Source: Viscum album (lineage: Eukaryota > Streptophyta > Magnoliopsida > Santalales > Viscaceae). Taken from it: 64,000 nt of DNA. The stretch lies in assembly GCA_963277665.1 (NCBI GenBank), contig OY728143.1, positions 531,622,394-531,686,393 of the forward strand, read 5' to 3'. A model generated the notes under the pieces. That model was not told the origin of the DNA. It saw only the letters and a list, made by a program, of their open reading frames with translations, and did not search any database. Positions 45,011 to 60,050 of this stretch are shown in pieces. Positions within the stretch are counted from its first letter, which is position 1; every line of letters begins with the position of its first letter. Both the position numbers and the translations under genes were made by a program.

Positions 45011-48000
45011 TGTATTTTAATAGGATTCAATGATGATTAATGTTACAATATATGGTACTGAAAAAATGATTTTTATTATTTATCTATATTATTTATATGT
45101 ATACAATAATATAATATAACAAAAAATGCATTTATTCAAGAAAACAATATTACCAATAAATAATGGGTGACTATATGAATGAAATATTTTACCAAGTTTA
45201 TTAGAGGCATCTGTCATATATTTTAGCATAAAGATATTACTTTAGAAGGTGTGAAACTATATCTTATCAGTGCATAGTTGTTTATAATTTATTGTGATCT
45301 AAATGTTTTTTGCATATAGTATTTTCTAATTAAATACCACTACCCCAAGGTTATAGAAAATATAGTAGAGGTTCACCCATTGACATTGAATTTATTTTAT
45401 GGGATCCTCAATAAATATAACATGAATTTAATGCTAAATTTTTTTTTTCATACACTGATAATGATTTTTTTATTAAGGGATACATGGATTTAGAAAAAAT
45501 AGTTCATGTATGTTATGGTATCAAATCTATTTAAGAATGCCTAACCTATGTGAAGAAGGAGTAATTATAGTTTCCAAGAATATACATCCTTAAAGAATGT
45601 CTTACAATATCCCTCCCCTAATCAGTACAACATCCACTTCTAGTATTATGGGTTTTATTTCCCCATAAATAAATACCCTCATTAGTGGAACATTTTTTAT
45701 GATATGGGAGTTTTCATAAATGTGCTCTCATGTTATTAACTAGTTATTCTATGGCCCAAATAAATGGGTTCAATGAGGCATATGGTGATTCATCATATCA
45801 AATTTGATGGCTACAAATACCATCCATGTACGATTCTATAAATTATTGGGAATAATATCAATATAGTTTTTTTGGAGTATTGATAGGTTGAATGGAGATC
45901 GTGGAATATTTTTCCTTATTTAACAACATCTTCATGAAATGATGAGTATGCATGTGGTGTCATACTCCTCGCACATTAGAAAATTATAAGGAATAAAACA
46001 TTTTTGTATTAATGAATGTATATGAAAAAAATATAATAGGTGTAACGATCAAATAAGACGTGGTCATATAAATTTAAAGAAAGAAAATTATGCTTGAATG
46101 AAACATTATTTGTCTTATATTTAAGGAATCATCTTCCATCATAAAAAAAATTATCCCATAAGGTATGGGGTCTATAATGAAAATAAAATCATTATTCACA
46201 GTCTAACATTCAATAACCTCATGTATATCCTATGTTATTTCCTTTACCCTTAATAAAATTCATATTCTATGATAGAATATTGATTGAGGGATTTTTTGTT
46301 ATTTTTCAACATGTAATAAAATAAAATATTATATATACATCAAATATTTATATTAATGATCTTATAATCTAGTAAATATTATTACGCTATTTAATATGGA
46401 TAAAAAATTTATAGATTTGACAATTTGTTGTAAAATACAAGGTAATTGGAATAAACTTTTTCCTTCTGTGATGAAATCCCCAATTTTCTAATCAGATATC
46501 GAGACATGTGTATTCAACATGTAATAACCATAAATTCATAAATGGGGAAAAATTAGAACATAACAAAGACATAATTTCATGATAGGTTTCACCTTATATC
46601 ATAAGGATGTTTACTCCCCAGCCTCTAGAAGATATTAATAGGATCCCATGCTTTCCTAAAACTAGAGAGAATGATAGTGATGGGGGTGTATTATATTAGG
46701 AAAATTCCGACAATGACAAATAACAACACATAATAAATTTCTAAAAGTGACAATCGTGTATAGTTTTGATGTTTCATTTATGTATCTATCTCTCACACAA
46801 TCGATATCTTTTACTGAACCAAAGTTGGATCCTTTATATGTTCATCTCATAATGAATATATATGAAAGAAATTAGCAAACCTATCATAAAAAATACGTAT
46901 TCCCGCATGATGATGAATTTACTAGAGTATTATTTATATTTATCTAGGAGTGGAATTAAACATTATTCTTATAAGACACCTATAATTGATCAATTCTATA
47001 GAAATATCAGGTTAATGTTATATAATCAATTTTTGAATTTATAATACTTTTTTGAGGTGGATATCATGAATATGATCAGAATATTGTAATGATCAACATT
47101 AAAAACAAATCATTCATCAACATTCATCCAAAATATTTCATCTGTTTCATGGATCCAATTTTGAAGATTAATGATAATTTATATTTTCCAATATGAGACA
47201 TGTATATTTGGATTACTCTAGGAAATAATTTAATGAGAATTATCAAAAATGCCCATACATATAGTGGAGTGATTAAATGTATATTATAACACCTATAAGT
47301 GTTCATACATTAGTTAACTATGATAATAGATAATATCATGAATACATTCTATAGAGGTTGGAAACTGTAATAATTATTTATTGTTTTTGGGTAAAGGTAT
47401 GATGAAATCATCTTAATAGCTAAACATATAATGAGACAAATTATGCAAAAAAAAAAGATTGTACTAACGGTCAAAAAAATAAATACCATATGAACTTTTT
47501 TGTAAGAAAATACATTATATAGAGGATCAAAATCGTGATTCTAAGTGATTACTGCACTCTAGTTAAACCCATTAGATAACGCCCATTATCTCAAACCTAT
47601 CCTGACCATGACATAAAATTCTATCATTAAAAAACATTGGAATGAAAAAAAGTTATCTATAATGTAATTGATAATAAATTGTATGGAATAATGTTGATTT
47701 TTTTATTCATTCTATTTCATTTTATGATCTAGATAAATTAGGTGTATGGTTTTGTATATGAACCATTATAAGACATGAAATCACTTAAATTGTTTGGAAT
47801 CTTGAAGATCACATCACCCAGAGATTCCATGAAAACCATATACAAAGAAATAACCAAATAAATCATGATATGTAACCTTAGAACCAAAGATTTACAAACA
47901 TATTTGGTAGAATTGTATTCAGTATATATTTGATTAGTTTCATGAATCCTTTGGAAAAATAAATTATATGATTAGAATTATTTTTTCATCTCAAATGATG

Positions 48001-48779
48001 TGTTCTCAAGATGGATTCTAGTGAAGTAGCCTCATTACGGTGTAGGGGAACTAAGAGATCTCTTGAATATTTAGTAAAGGGGATATAGATCCCCCTTTCC
48101 AACTTATTTATAGGATTCCATGAATAATAACAAAGGTCAAAAAAGATCAAATGTGTCACCAATTATATCAATAGGGGGATGCCCATGTCACTTACTTGGG
48201 AAATTACTTCTTCAAAATCTAGTTCTTTCCACTTTAATTATAATTTACTTTTAATAGGGGTTAATTCCTACAAAATAATCTATGCGAGTTTTTTTAGTTA
48301 CATAATCATCATAAATATTCTTATTTGGGAAAAGGATAATATAATAAATAATCACAAACACATGGATATCACACACCAGGGGAACATGAATAGATAACCC
48401 TTGGAAATTCTCACAATTAGGTAACCCATAAAAAATAACTATATACATAAATTTATAACTAATGATGTTTCATTCGGAAAGGGTTTTCAAGATGATGTGA
48501 GATCCATGATTGGTCTCATGAAAACATATTAGTGTAAGTCAATGAATATAATGGAAATGTAGTAATTTTATTGGATATCATGGTTTAGGTGATTAGATTG
48601 TTGATTGTGTGAAATCCCACAATCATTCCATCAATATCATTACATGTCATATTTATCAAGTGATTCACTAATAGAATAGAATTCAATGATGCCAAAGTCT
48701 CTGTGTGTTAAATTATTTTTTATATGTGAATGTAATTTGGGTAGATTTATGTTATTTTATTATGAAGGGAATGAAATCA
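45011..48779. other. AT-rich stretch, no gene recognised
   Basis: Only short ORFs without family features. A + strand word 'SMAQINGFNEA' near 45745-45790 faintly recalls the integrase 'HPQTNGQVEA' box. It stands alone and is not enough for a call. Confidence 0.35.
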
Positions 48780-50060
48780 TTACATGAGTATGTAATGGAT
48801 CATGAGACGTCCCTTGAGTGTTTCATATTTATTACATGAAATCCCTTATACAAGTCTTCCTGATCATGTGAATTATTACATATATGTCATACCAATAATG
48901 ATAGGGCCCTTAGATATGTAATCTTGATCATTCAAATTCCATTGTACGTGTATTTATTCAAATTCATGCGATCCAATTTTTCATACTTATGACCCCGAAT
49001 AATTTGTCAGTTTTTTGAAGCTAGTAATCACAAAACTATCATGAATCCATTCTTTATCATTCAATGATTGGAGGACATCATTGATGAAATGTCACTATAT
49101 CACACGACTCACTTGAAATAAAGATGACATATCAAGACTATCCATCTTTCGACTCAAGACTAGGTACGATGATTTTTCCTCCTAAAAATATACATATATA
49201 CATGGGTGGTGATTCATATAGAAGATACATTAGTAGAGAAACAATAAAAAACAAGAGATAAATATTATAGAATATAATGTATCATGTGATTGAAGGAGAT
49301 TTATAAAAATGAATTTTGAGTAACTTATGAGTCGTAAAGAAAATTATTTATGCTTCTGTTAGCTATAAGACATCCTACTAGTAATTTGAAGGTCCTTGGA
49401 CATACAGAACTAATCAAATGATGTCCAATGAAAAATCTAGACTGATCAAGCAAAGGCCCTTAGACATGTAAGCATTATCACAGGATGAACCTTCTAAATA
49501 TCTAAATTATAATATGGAGAATTTCAAACATGTTTTCCTAATCACGTGGAGAACATTATACATTTTTACTTCATCACATGATTCCTCAATAGACAACTGA
49601 TGAATAAAACATGGGTTATTCATGATAAATTCATTAAATAATGGGATCAATATACAAGGGTATATATGAAATTTTATTTTTTAAGGGAATAATATTTTTT
49701 ATCATATCAATGATAATGAATATACCTCAATAATGGTAATATTTAATATTTAAATTCTCACATACATGTACTTGTTGTTAAGAAACTCTGACTTGGATAT
49801 GTCAGGTGAATCATTTTAATGATTCATAGACATGTCTATGGATATTGTGGTTCTATTGATCAGCTAATTGACCATGAGAAGGCCCATAGACATATCATCC
49901 TTTTCTGGTAGAGACCCTCAAATACTATATATGGTTCACATGATTAACACTCATAAAATTAAATTGGATCATTCAGTTAATTTGATCATGTCATTAGACA
50001 AAGAAAGGCCCCAGACCTGTTATTATTGTAAGAAAAATATGGTTAGATATGTCTAATGGA
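48780..50060. repeat. Degenerate repeat cluster around 'ggcccttagacatgtaa'
   Basis: Variants of 'ggcccttagacatgtaa.c.tgatca' recur at about 48904, 49388, 49455, 49879 and 50003. They are accompanied by 'gatcatgtgaattattaca' / 'gatcacgtgga' words. Spacing is irregular, so it looks like a worn interspersed or tandem repeat, not a gene. Confidence 0.5.
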
Positions 50061-53000
50061 TCATGAAACTAAACCAAAAATAATATATATTTATCAAAAA
50101 ACTCATTTGAGTAGTTTATTGATAATGAAATCGACATCATACATGTTATAATTATTATCTTGAAACCCTCAGACCTTCCTTCCTTATTAGATTGGAATAG
50201 ATGGACATACACCCTAAAACCAAACGAACCTACAACTATGATTCTTTTTCAGACTACAACATTAATATTTTTAATGTTCATAATGGGGTGGGGTTATGTA
50301 CTCATTAAACCCTATTTAATCCAAGATTTTGAAGGTTCTATATGACATATAATTATATTTTATAGACCTTTAATCATCATCTATCATCATCAATTGAAGG
50401 ATAACGACATAACATTTTTATTGGGAATACACCTTTAGGTATGTTCTCAATATTCCATCAACAATATATCATAGGTCTAAAATCCTATTATGAGTCATCT
50501 TACTTCCATGACATTCAGTGGATGAGAAATGGGTTTATTTAATGAATCCAACTAAGTGTAAGATATGAATTTTCCCATAAGAACATTAAATCCATCAGTG
50601 GGATATGAACCAACTAAAATATTGTGACCGTAATTCCTTTTGTAAATAGGATACATTGGAGAACTTCTTTTTCTATATCCCCATACTATATTATTCATTA
50701 TACTGAAAATAATAGCACACAATATATTATGGTGGCTATATTGTGTACGCCCCATATAAGTTCAATATTATTCCCTCATGTGATGTTTCCAATCATTCAC
50801 TCTCTTTTTTTATGAAATAATTCATTACTCATGAGATCATATAAACTAGAGATGATTTTACCAACATCATATTCTAGATTCCCCCAATATGGTCCACTAA
50901 TCATTAGTCAGTACAATATTTTCTCTTCATTACCCATATATCAAAAATCCCAATCAAAAAACTCAGTGAAGCCTTATAATAATAAGTCCTCAAAAAAAAC
51001 TTATTCCATAATATTTATTACATTGATACCCAGAACATGAACGACATTTACACTGATTCCTATCATGATATGATAAATTAGATGAATCATCCTGGTTAAA
51101 CACCCATAATCATAATTCAAAAAACATCATGCACATCCTTACCATGTGATGATTAACCTAATTGTATAAACCTTTCATATAACATTAAAAAATGTAAAAA
51201 AATCAGTGTTTATTTTTATTAATGTTCTCATAGGAAAAAAGTAACTCCAATTGAAAGCCCAATTGAAATTCTTCATGTGATGGGGTTCTCTAGCTGATAA
51301 TTTAGTTTGGGTAACCACTGTTGAACATTATAATGGAATAATGCTATAAAATATTAAAAATAAATATGATAGTCCAAAAGTATTCAATATGTCCTACACA
51401 AAGGGATTCCTGATAACAAAATTCCATCATCATTACCTATATATGTTATGGGTAGTGGGAATTGCACACAAATGAACCCTCCATTTGCAATGTTTGCATT
51501 AGCTTATTATGGATGCAGGATCCACTGGGATTTTTTTAGAATAAATGGTGTAGATAATGTGAAAGAATATCAATTACAGTTATGACAACATATTTTGGAG
51601 AAAAATAGTGAACTTAATCATAAAATAATTAGAATAATTAGTACATCCAGTATTATTGGGAAACAAAATGGTTAACATAATCTGAAACCCATTATAATGG
51701 CAGTAACCTACAATTTTATCGATAAAAATATTAGGAACACATTGTGATACTCATTATAATTCTATTTACATCCAAATTAAAGGAAAGAATTTTAAACTGG
51801 TTTTTATATGTAACTCATTGATATAAAGAGTATCATGAAATAAATGATGTCTTAATGAAATATTATTCTGTTAAAGATCCAATACAATATTTCAATATTG
51901 ACTCATCAGCACCATAAATTCCTTGATAAGAATTTTATAATCATTATAATTTTATAAAAATCCATTTTCTATCTTATAATATCATTAATGTTCATCTGTT
52001 TAAATTTCAAGAACATTTTCTTCAAATAGTTCATTATTAAAACCATTCTTCATCGGTATTAAATGTTTCATTTTCCATTAATATTTTAGTTTGATGTTTG
52101 TTGTAATTATTCATTGATCATAGCTTAACCCTCAAAAGAATGTTAATAATTCCATGTTTATATTATTAAATCATTAAATAAAATTTTATAAGTAATCATA
52201 ATATATTTTGATGGAAAATAAATCAGATGAGTTGGTCTACATATTAATTTGTACCTACATAGGAGTTACATTTACACATTTTTATAGATGTAACTATGCA
52301 ATGGAAAATTATATATCAAAATTAATAATCATTAATATTTCATTAAAATAATAAATATATATTAAATATATATTTATTTCCATACATATATAGAGTTAAT
52401 TAAATAGGGAATACCACTCATTGTGAATGTGGTAGCCTACTCACATACATAAGCATTTTTCATTTTTTTGAATTGATTTCATGAAATATAAGTAGATAAG
52501 ATATTATAATAAAATGATATTAATTTTTTAATAAAATTCATTAAATTTCATTAAATATAATATAATTACCACCTATGAATGATGGTGATGGAATATAAAT
52601 AATTTATCTATCGTAAGGAGTTACTCAACATATATGCATGAGAGATACATTCTTATTCCATTTTATAGAGAAGAGTGGAGAAATAATTATTCTATTAAAA
52701 TAATATAATCATTATATATTTATGAAACAAGATTATTCATATTTTTATTGGGAAAAGATATATATAAATTATTTAAGATGAAATGAAATTTAAATATCAT
52801 CGATAATATTTATAGCACTTATTTGAGAAACATCCTTTGGGTTACACCATAATCCGTGAAAGATTGGACTTATGAGTTGATCCTAAGAAATTTTGTGTTG
52901 TAATTTATTTGGGAATGATTATTTTAGAAATTATTTGATGATATAGAATTCTCATATATGGTGGATATTACATAGGGATATATTCCCTTTTATAAGTGAG

Positions 53001-56000
53001 GGGATTGAGAAAGATCAAATCACTAAAATGATTTGTAAAATATAAGGCCTATTTATTGATAATACGTGGAAAATGAAAAATTATACAATTATATGGTATT
53101 ATAATTTTAAATTAACATCAAATAATTATATATATAAATTGACATGGAATATTACACATTATCTCTATGTTTTACCTCTGAAAAAAACATTTTAACCATA
53201 ACCTTAATAAAAAGATGTTACAAATTTTTTTAATGTATATGAAAAAATTGTAAGATAACTAAATTAAATAACATATATTTTTATTATTAAAAATATATAA
53301 TCCATTTTAAAATAATAAATTTTTAGTAGATTATTTTAAATCTAAATAATTTTGAATGGTGAAATGAAGACATGGTTTAGAAAAATGTGTTTTTATGCCT
53401 AAAAAAAATTTACAACAATTCATAACCCTGTAAAAACTAGAAATTGAAATTTTAGAACAAATTAATTAATAAATAATCTATAAATTTAATTATAATACAT
53501 TTATAAATAGATATTAATTTAATTTACTAATATAAAAACACATTTCTCTCAACGAAATTACTTCATTAACGAGTAATCTTTTCGGAAAATGATATTATAC
53601 AAAAATCAATATTAATACAAATTATTGTGTAATGAATTGGAAAATTTTAAATCAAAGGATAACATATCACATTTATATAAAAAATGAAAAACATAATTTT
53701 ACTTTTAAATTACTGTATTTAATTAAAAAGTTATGTTTTTCCCAACAATCGATATTATTCAATATTAATTGAAAAATTCATCCTAAAGAAAATAAAAAAA
53801 ATTAAAATTAAAATTATATGGGATTTATTAATATAAAAATGATATTAATTTCAAATAATAACTTTTTTTCAAAATATTAGGTATTAATTGAAATATATCT
53901 CCACAAATTTAAATAAAAACCACTTTGTAAGAAAACATATATTTGAATCATAGTATTTCAGTAGAGAGAATTGGAAAAAATTTAATTTTAAATTTATCAA
54001 AAAAAATCACTATATAAAAACATTATATATAACATATCATAATTTTTTGATTCATATTCATACCAAAAATATAGTAAATTTTTTATAAAGATCAAATTTT
54101 AATAATATTTTAATAGTATATCACATTTTTATTAATGACTAGTGTTGTGTGTTTTGAAATATTTGGAGTATTTTAATAATTTTTTAAAAAAATAACGGGG
54201 TTACAGATAGATTCAATAGGGTTATCCCCAGACCAAATTCTTTTCTAACATGAGTAATTATGGGTTGAGTGAAACTTTATATGGGTTATGATGAAACTAT
54301 CGGGGATTTCCACAAAATCTGTGAAAGCTAAAATGCCTCCTAAAACTGTTATTATATATTACTAGGTGAATATGTTCAAGTTAAATATCATAAGGGGTTA
54401 TTTATGTATAAATTATTATGATTTCCACCATTAATTATGTATATATATATATATAATGTGTTTTTAAACCTTTTTATTTTTCATTTTTCCATAAATAAAT
54501 TTATTTTAAAAAATTAATTACTAGAATTGGGAAATACATTTCAATGAAATATGTTTTGAATTATAGAATATGAATAATGTATAATATTTTTTAATAATTA
54601 GTTAACATGATATTTATTGTTACATTATAGAAAAATTAATTATTAATATATTAAATTTTGTTTTGAATAAAAAATATTTTTTTACTATATTATATGATAT
54701 TATATAAATGTAAAACAAAAATATTTTATAATGGTATTGTGGTTAATTATGCTCATTTTCAAAATAATAATATTAATTTTATTTAATTTTAAATTTTTTA
54801 TAATTTTCTAAAATATTTATTTTTAGTAGTAAATTGATATTTACAAAATTTAGTAGTACTTTTAATTTTTTTTCATTGGTAGTATAATATTGAAAAAATT
54901 AGTTATAGAACATTTTCAATTAAAATATATACCTTTTATAATTTTAATTTTTCAAATTAAAATGTTGAGTATTATTAAAAACAACAAATATTTCATATTT
55001 TTAATGATAAAACATATTGTTTAATTATTTCATTAATACGTTAACCATTTCCTATAAAAATTAATTTGTAATGATTATATAAATTGAAAAATATTAATTT
55101 TTCATTTATCATTATCACTTTCCCACAACATTCTTTTCAAAATGATGGATCCATATTCCTTATAAGGAACATCCAATTATTGAGATGTTGTGTTAGTTTT
55201 TATTAAAATTTCATCATATTTTAATTATAAATGTCGCTCTCTTATCCTAATATACCATATCATTACAAACCCCTAGATTAGAAAAAAACCCCAATCCTCT
55301 CATATGTATTCTTATTCACCATAATGTGGTTTGGGTATTCTCATTAGACGATACCCCAATTTCTATAAACAACATAAAAAAGAGATAAACCAAGAAGTGA
55401 GGTATATGTTTTTAACCTATGAATCTCATTATTATTTTCACTATATCTTATAAATATTAGATTAAAACGTCATGAAATGGGAACATGAATTCAAACTATA
55501 TACATTTTTGTTGTTAAACTCATGATACATTCATGAACAAGATTTTCCCTTTTCTATTATGAAAAAATGTGAAATGTTCATTTGTATGAACTATAACCGA
55601 CTATATTAAATTAGATATTTTACATCACCACATATCATTTCTCATCTATAATTAGAAACATAACATATAAAAATTATCTTTATAAAATATATTTAATTTT
55701 ATATTACTTATCTTATTACTTTTTTATAATGTTCCACAAAAATTTAATTATTATCTAGTCATCATGTTATATTACATTCAATTTTTTAGGTAATCCATTC
55801 ATAGATTGATATCATAATTTTTTAAAAGGGGTTACAATGGTCATTATGATTTAATTAATAGTTTTTGAAACCAATTTATTCACCATTTTATTATATGAAT
55901 TAAATAATACTTATAAAATACTAGATTCCTAAATAAGGTTACTATTAGTTAAACAAAATTTTCTCAAACTAAGTAATTTTTTCATTTTCATTTATTCTTA

Positions 56001-56387
56001 TGATTATATTTCTGATTATGTATATAAAAATAATATAAACTAGAAAATTACATTATTCGACTGTTGTATTTTTTTTGAAAAAAAATAACTGCATAATTAT
56101 CCATTAATTCTAGTATAATCATGTTTCATTTAATTTTACCAATGACATGAAAAATCCAATGTAATTATGTAATGGAAGATAATGAAAAAATATTTAATGG
56201 TTTAATAACATATAAATAACTATGCATGGATGGTTTTTTCATTAAGGTAGGGTTAGATGAATGTTAAATTAAATAACTAAATATCATTATTCAGTGGTAA
56301 AATATCACAAAAATATGATTATTTGTGATATAATATTATTGGATAGACTCAATCAATCATGAAAGGGAAAATAATATTTAAAAATAA
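50061..56387. other. AT-rich stretch, no gene recognised
   Basis: Very AT-rich throughout with no ORF above 70 codons, no splice-linked ORFs and no transposon domain or LTR edge that I can defend. Probably ancient transposon sequence eroded beyond recognition. Confidence 0.4.
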
Positions 56388-56683
56388 TTATAACATCCCA
56401 GTGAATAATATTAATTAATTGGGAAAGGATAATGTTGGAAGAATAATAAATATTGTTTCCACTCATATGAATAAAAAATAAACCATAAATTTTATAATAT
56501 ACAATAATTTTTGTATAAAATTAATGTGAGATAGGGAAAATTGATAGCACATGATTCAAGGTCCTGAGTGACCATAATTATCCATAATGAAATGGTAATT
56601 ATTAAATAGCTGGCATAAGCAGTTTCCTAAAAAGTGGAATAACTATTAAACAGGTTCCCGGATCAGAAATCTGAGGGTACAAT
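56388..56683 (+). repeat. Fragment of an older LTR next to the 56.7-kb element
   Basis: It begins TAACATCCCAGTG, like a TGTAACACCC LTR start. Near its end it has 'ggttcccggatcagaaatctgagggtacaattgaaac', which follows the chromovirus LTR text 'ggtgctcggaatcgaattctgagggcaccgatgaaacc' at 28320-28360. The younger element appears to be inserted into this fragment. Confidence 0.45.
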
Positions 56684-58315
56684 TGAAACACCCCAGGTAA
56701 ATAAAGAATATTTCATCTTTATATTTATCCATATTTGTGAATCAAATATTAATATTACTTTAAAGGGGATTCTATGCTTGATGGCATACCCAACACGCAA
56801 CAACGAGTTTCTTGGGAATCTTACGTTGCACTCTAATAATAAAATAATATTATTTTAAATGGTAGTTAACATGTAGCCGTTGTAATGGAGGGAATGGATA
56901 TAAATAACTAAAATATGGTTATATATGTTTTTAAATGTTTTTACATTTATCCAATAAATGATAAAGGCTTAAAATACAGAAAGAATTCAATTTTAGGCGT
57001 ATATGCCCTAGTTTTCACTAAAGGTTCACTTATCGCCTTTTGATGGCGTACTATCATTAAATATAGTTTCGATCACTCTTATACATTATTTTGGACCAAA
57101 TACAACTCTTCTTTAGAATTGGGACATCAAAATTTACTTTGTGTAAATTTTTGGTACCTTTCTGATAAAGTTTATTTTTTTTAATGAATAGTGTAAAATG
57201 TTGTATTTTAATTCAAAACCTCTTTTTAATCTAATTTATTTATATAATTAGATTATCTGCTGAATTGGTTTTAATGTGAAATTAGAATACATTAATACCA
57301 TTAAATCCAATAGTGGTCGTTGGAATTAATTTCACTTTGAAATCGGACTTAAACTAGTGTCAATCTTTTGATACTTATTGTTTCATAAAAACACGCTATT
57401 TTCTCTGACAGCAAGAACTAGTTATTAAATTAATTAATGTGACTTATATGTTTTGAATTTTGTAAAATAGACTTCATTTTTGAATTCAGAATATCAAAAA
57501 TAGCTAATGGTGAATTTTTGGTAATTTTCTGAAAAACTTCAATTTTTGATGAATAGTGAAACCACTAAGTGGTAATCAAGCAAACTGATTTTTCAGTTAA
57601 ATGAAAGTTTACCACTAATGTGTATTGAATTTTGAAATTATTACATACATGGTTGTCATTAAGATGTAAAATTTCGTTCAATGGGATTAAAATATTTTTT
57701 TTTGGTGAATAGTAACTTATTAAGTTTTTAATCGCGATTAGCAGTAATTAGGGTAGTTTAAGGAATAAATAATGATTTAATAATATGAAATGACCTAGAC
57801 ACATGTCCCAACCTTATTGGTTGTGTCATGGCCGACCAAGAAAAGCCATGGGTCAACTTGGGGACCCCATGGAGACATTTTGGTTGGGAAATGACATAAA
57901 TAACTTTTTATTTAATGTTAAAATTAAATTTACACAAACAGGAGTTGTTTTACTAAAACAATTTTTAAGTAGTGTTACATAGGTCCAAATTTTTATTATA
58001 AATAGTAATTGGAAAGATAAAAATATTTCCTACATCATAGTATATTTTTTATAATTTTTAGACATTAAATAAGTGAAATTATTTATGACATAATAATGAT
58101 GCAGCGATGACATCATTATTTGATGATTTAAATAAAATGGAAAGATAATGTAAAATCTATGAACTACACATGTCCAAAACCAATTGGATGAGTGTATATC
58201 GAACCCTTATTAACTTATCCACGAATTCTATCAATGTGGGACCTTTTAAAACCGAAACACATTTTCAAATAAAGTAATATTTCTTTACTTTCCAAAAGTG
58301 CCCCTCCTCTCCTCT

Positions 58316-58323
58316 TATAAAAG
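58316..58323 (+). promoter_or_regulatory. TATA box of the LTR promoter
   Basis: TATAAAAG follows a CT-rich 'gcccctcctctcctct' and precedes 'ttcacacactcctcaagcc' by about 25-35 bases, where transcription probably starts. This marks the U3/R boundary about 1.65 kb into the LTR. Confidence 0.75.
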
Positions 58324-59024
58324 GCCCCCACCTCTACCTCATTTCACACACTCCTCAAGCCTTTGGCTCGGCCAACCCCTGCCCATTTACTATCTCCACA
58401 TCTCTCTCCTCATCCTAGAGGATTCACTTTGGGCATAATCCTTTCAATGGATGCCTTTAGGCTCAAATCAAAAGGAGTTACACTTTTAAAGGTAATTCAT
58501 TCTCTCATGTTCATTTGTTTTATTTTGTTTCACCAACCCCCTAAACTCTTTTAATTTACTTATTTTGTAACAAAACCAGTATCTTAAATATACTAGGATG
58601 TTTTATAAGATTTATTCGAGCTACACTCTCACACAACTACATCAAATGGTTAAAGAACATACGGTTTCCGTGGATAGCCAAATTCTGCCTCCCGAAACGA
58701 TGATTGTTCAATACTCATTAAACACCTTCAAAGGTGGCCATTATGATGTCACTATTTTTATATATGATATATAATATCTTTGTTTTTTTCTTTAAGCTTC
58801 TGTATTTTTCATTTTGGGCATACCTTTATGGTTTCCATTGTGGGTAAACACAATATCTTCATTTAAGGAAGTGCGGACTACCGCCCCCTCAAAGTGATGT
58901 GATTCGTTAATGACATATGTGGGATGTGTAAAGGATGGATTTAAAGTTATTATATATGATGTTATACTGGAATTATAATATACCTCTATGTCATTATTAT
59001 TTCTTTCCATTAATGTATGAGATA

Positions 59025-59089
59025 GAAATGAAAGTAGCGTTCATGCGTACGTATGGCTTACAGTCTCAATGAACGGTGCATTTCATTTC
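59025..59089. repeat. 65-nt LTR hairpin, copy 1
   Basis: GAAATGAAA pairs with TTTCATTTC and TTCATG/TTCAT with CAATGAA/ATGAA inside. It is the first of two copies 208 bp apart. Confidence 0.8.
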
Positions 59090-59232
59090 TTATCCCGAAA
59101 TGTAATGTAATATTAACAGTATATGTATATAATGGATATATATAATGAATGATACATATAAATGATGAATATAATTCTGGAATGAAAATATACATACCTC
59201 TCATTTAATTTAAATTCCATTAATATGAGAAA

Positions 59233-59297
59233 GAAATGAAAGTAGCATTCATGCGTATGTACGGCTTACCGTCTCCATGAACGGTGCATTTCATTTC
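59233..59297. repeat. 65-nt LTR hairpin, copy 2
   Basis: Outer stem GAAATGAAA / TTTCATTTC, middle stem TTCATG / CATGAA and inner stem ACGG / CCGT around CTTA. It is better paired than copy 1. Confidence 0.85.
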
Positions 59298-59593
59298 TTA
59301 CCTCTAAATGATTATGTAATATTATAAATACATGTATATTCTGGATATATATGATATATATGATATCCAAATCAGGAATGTCATTCTGGATATAAAGAAC
59401 CTTTGACCACACGAACAACATGTAATTTTAAGAAGTCCACTCTCGACTTAAGAACCAAATATCGACAAAACAAACATTATTAACTTAACTGGTTACATAA
59501 TGATTATAACATGGAAATAAGTGATATAAAAGGAATAATGAACTCTAAAATGGTTCTTAATCAAGTAGAAATTAACTCAAGTTTATTATTCAG

Positions 59594-59629
59594 GACGTTA
59601 AAGAACGATCGAGTCAAGTCGGACCCGAG
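59594..59629 (+). other. Candidate 36-nt non-coding leader exon
   Basis: The segment GACGTTAAAG...GACCCGAG is preceded by TTTATTATTCAG and followed by GTAAGG, strong acceptor and donor consensus. It would form an internal exon of a spliced leader between a donor at about 58492 and an acceptor just before 60957. Confidence 0.5.
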
Positions 59630-60050
59630 GTAAGGGACTTCGTCTCAATCTCCTTTCATTGAGGCATATTTCGTTTTATACACAACTTTCTTTTATACGG
59701 TGTATAAACCCCTTTTGAATTTTACTTTTATACAAAAGGAATATTTTTCTACGAAGCGTTTTACAAAACAACAAAAAGGAATGTTTCTTTTAACATACGC
59801 GGCGACAACGACCTTTTCCGCCGCCGCGGGTATTATTTGGTCTTTGGCTTCCTCAACAAGCCGTAATGTTTTTAGAATAAAATAAATACCATATAATCTT
59901 TTATGTATTTTGGTATTGAAAATGGTTTTGAAAAAGGATTCTATTATGTCAATATATTTATGATATATTGTGATTGAAATGTGGAAATTTTATCATTCCT
60001 TTATATTGGTTTTATGTTTTATGATTTTATATTGGTACTTGGACATTTTA

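Noticed and set aside
45700..45900. Faint Gypsy or Copia integrase on the + strand
   Set aside because: Only one short word resembles the HPQ.NGQ.E box, with no neighbouring motif in frame.
46862..50345. Several 60-72 codon ORFs (for example 46862-47044, 48179-48397, 50160-50345)
   Set aside because: Low-complexity AT-rich translations with no domain, splice partners or promoter context.
59700..59885. A 61-codon ORF with a hydrophobic alanine-rich end
   Set aside because: It lies in the LTR leader, has no family features, and the local splice signals suggest intron.
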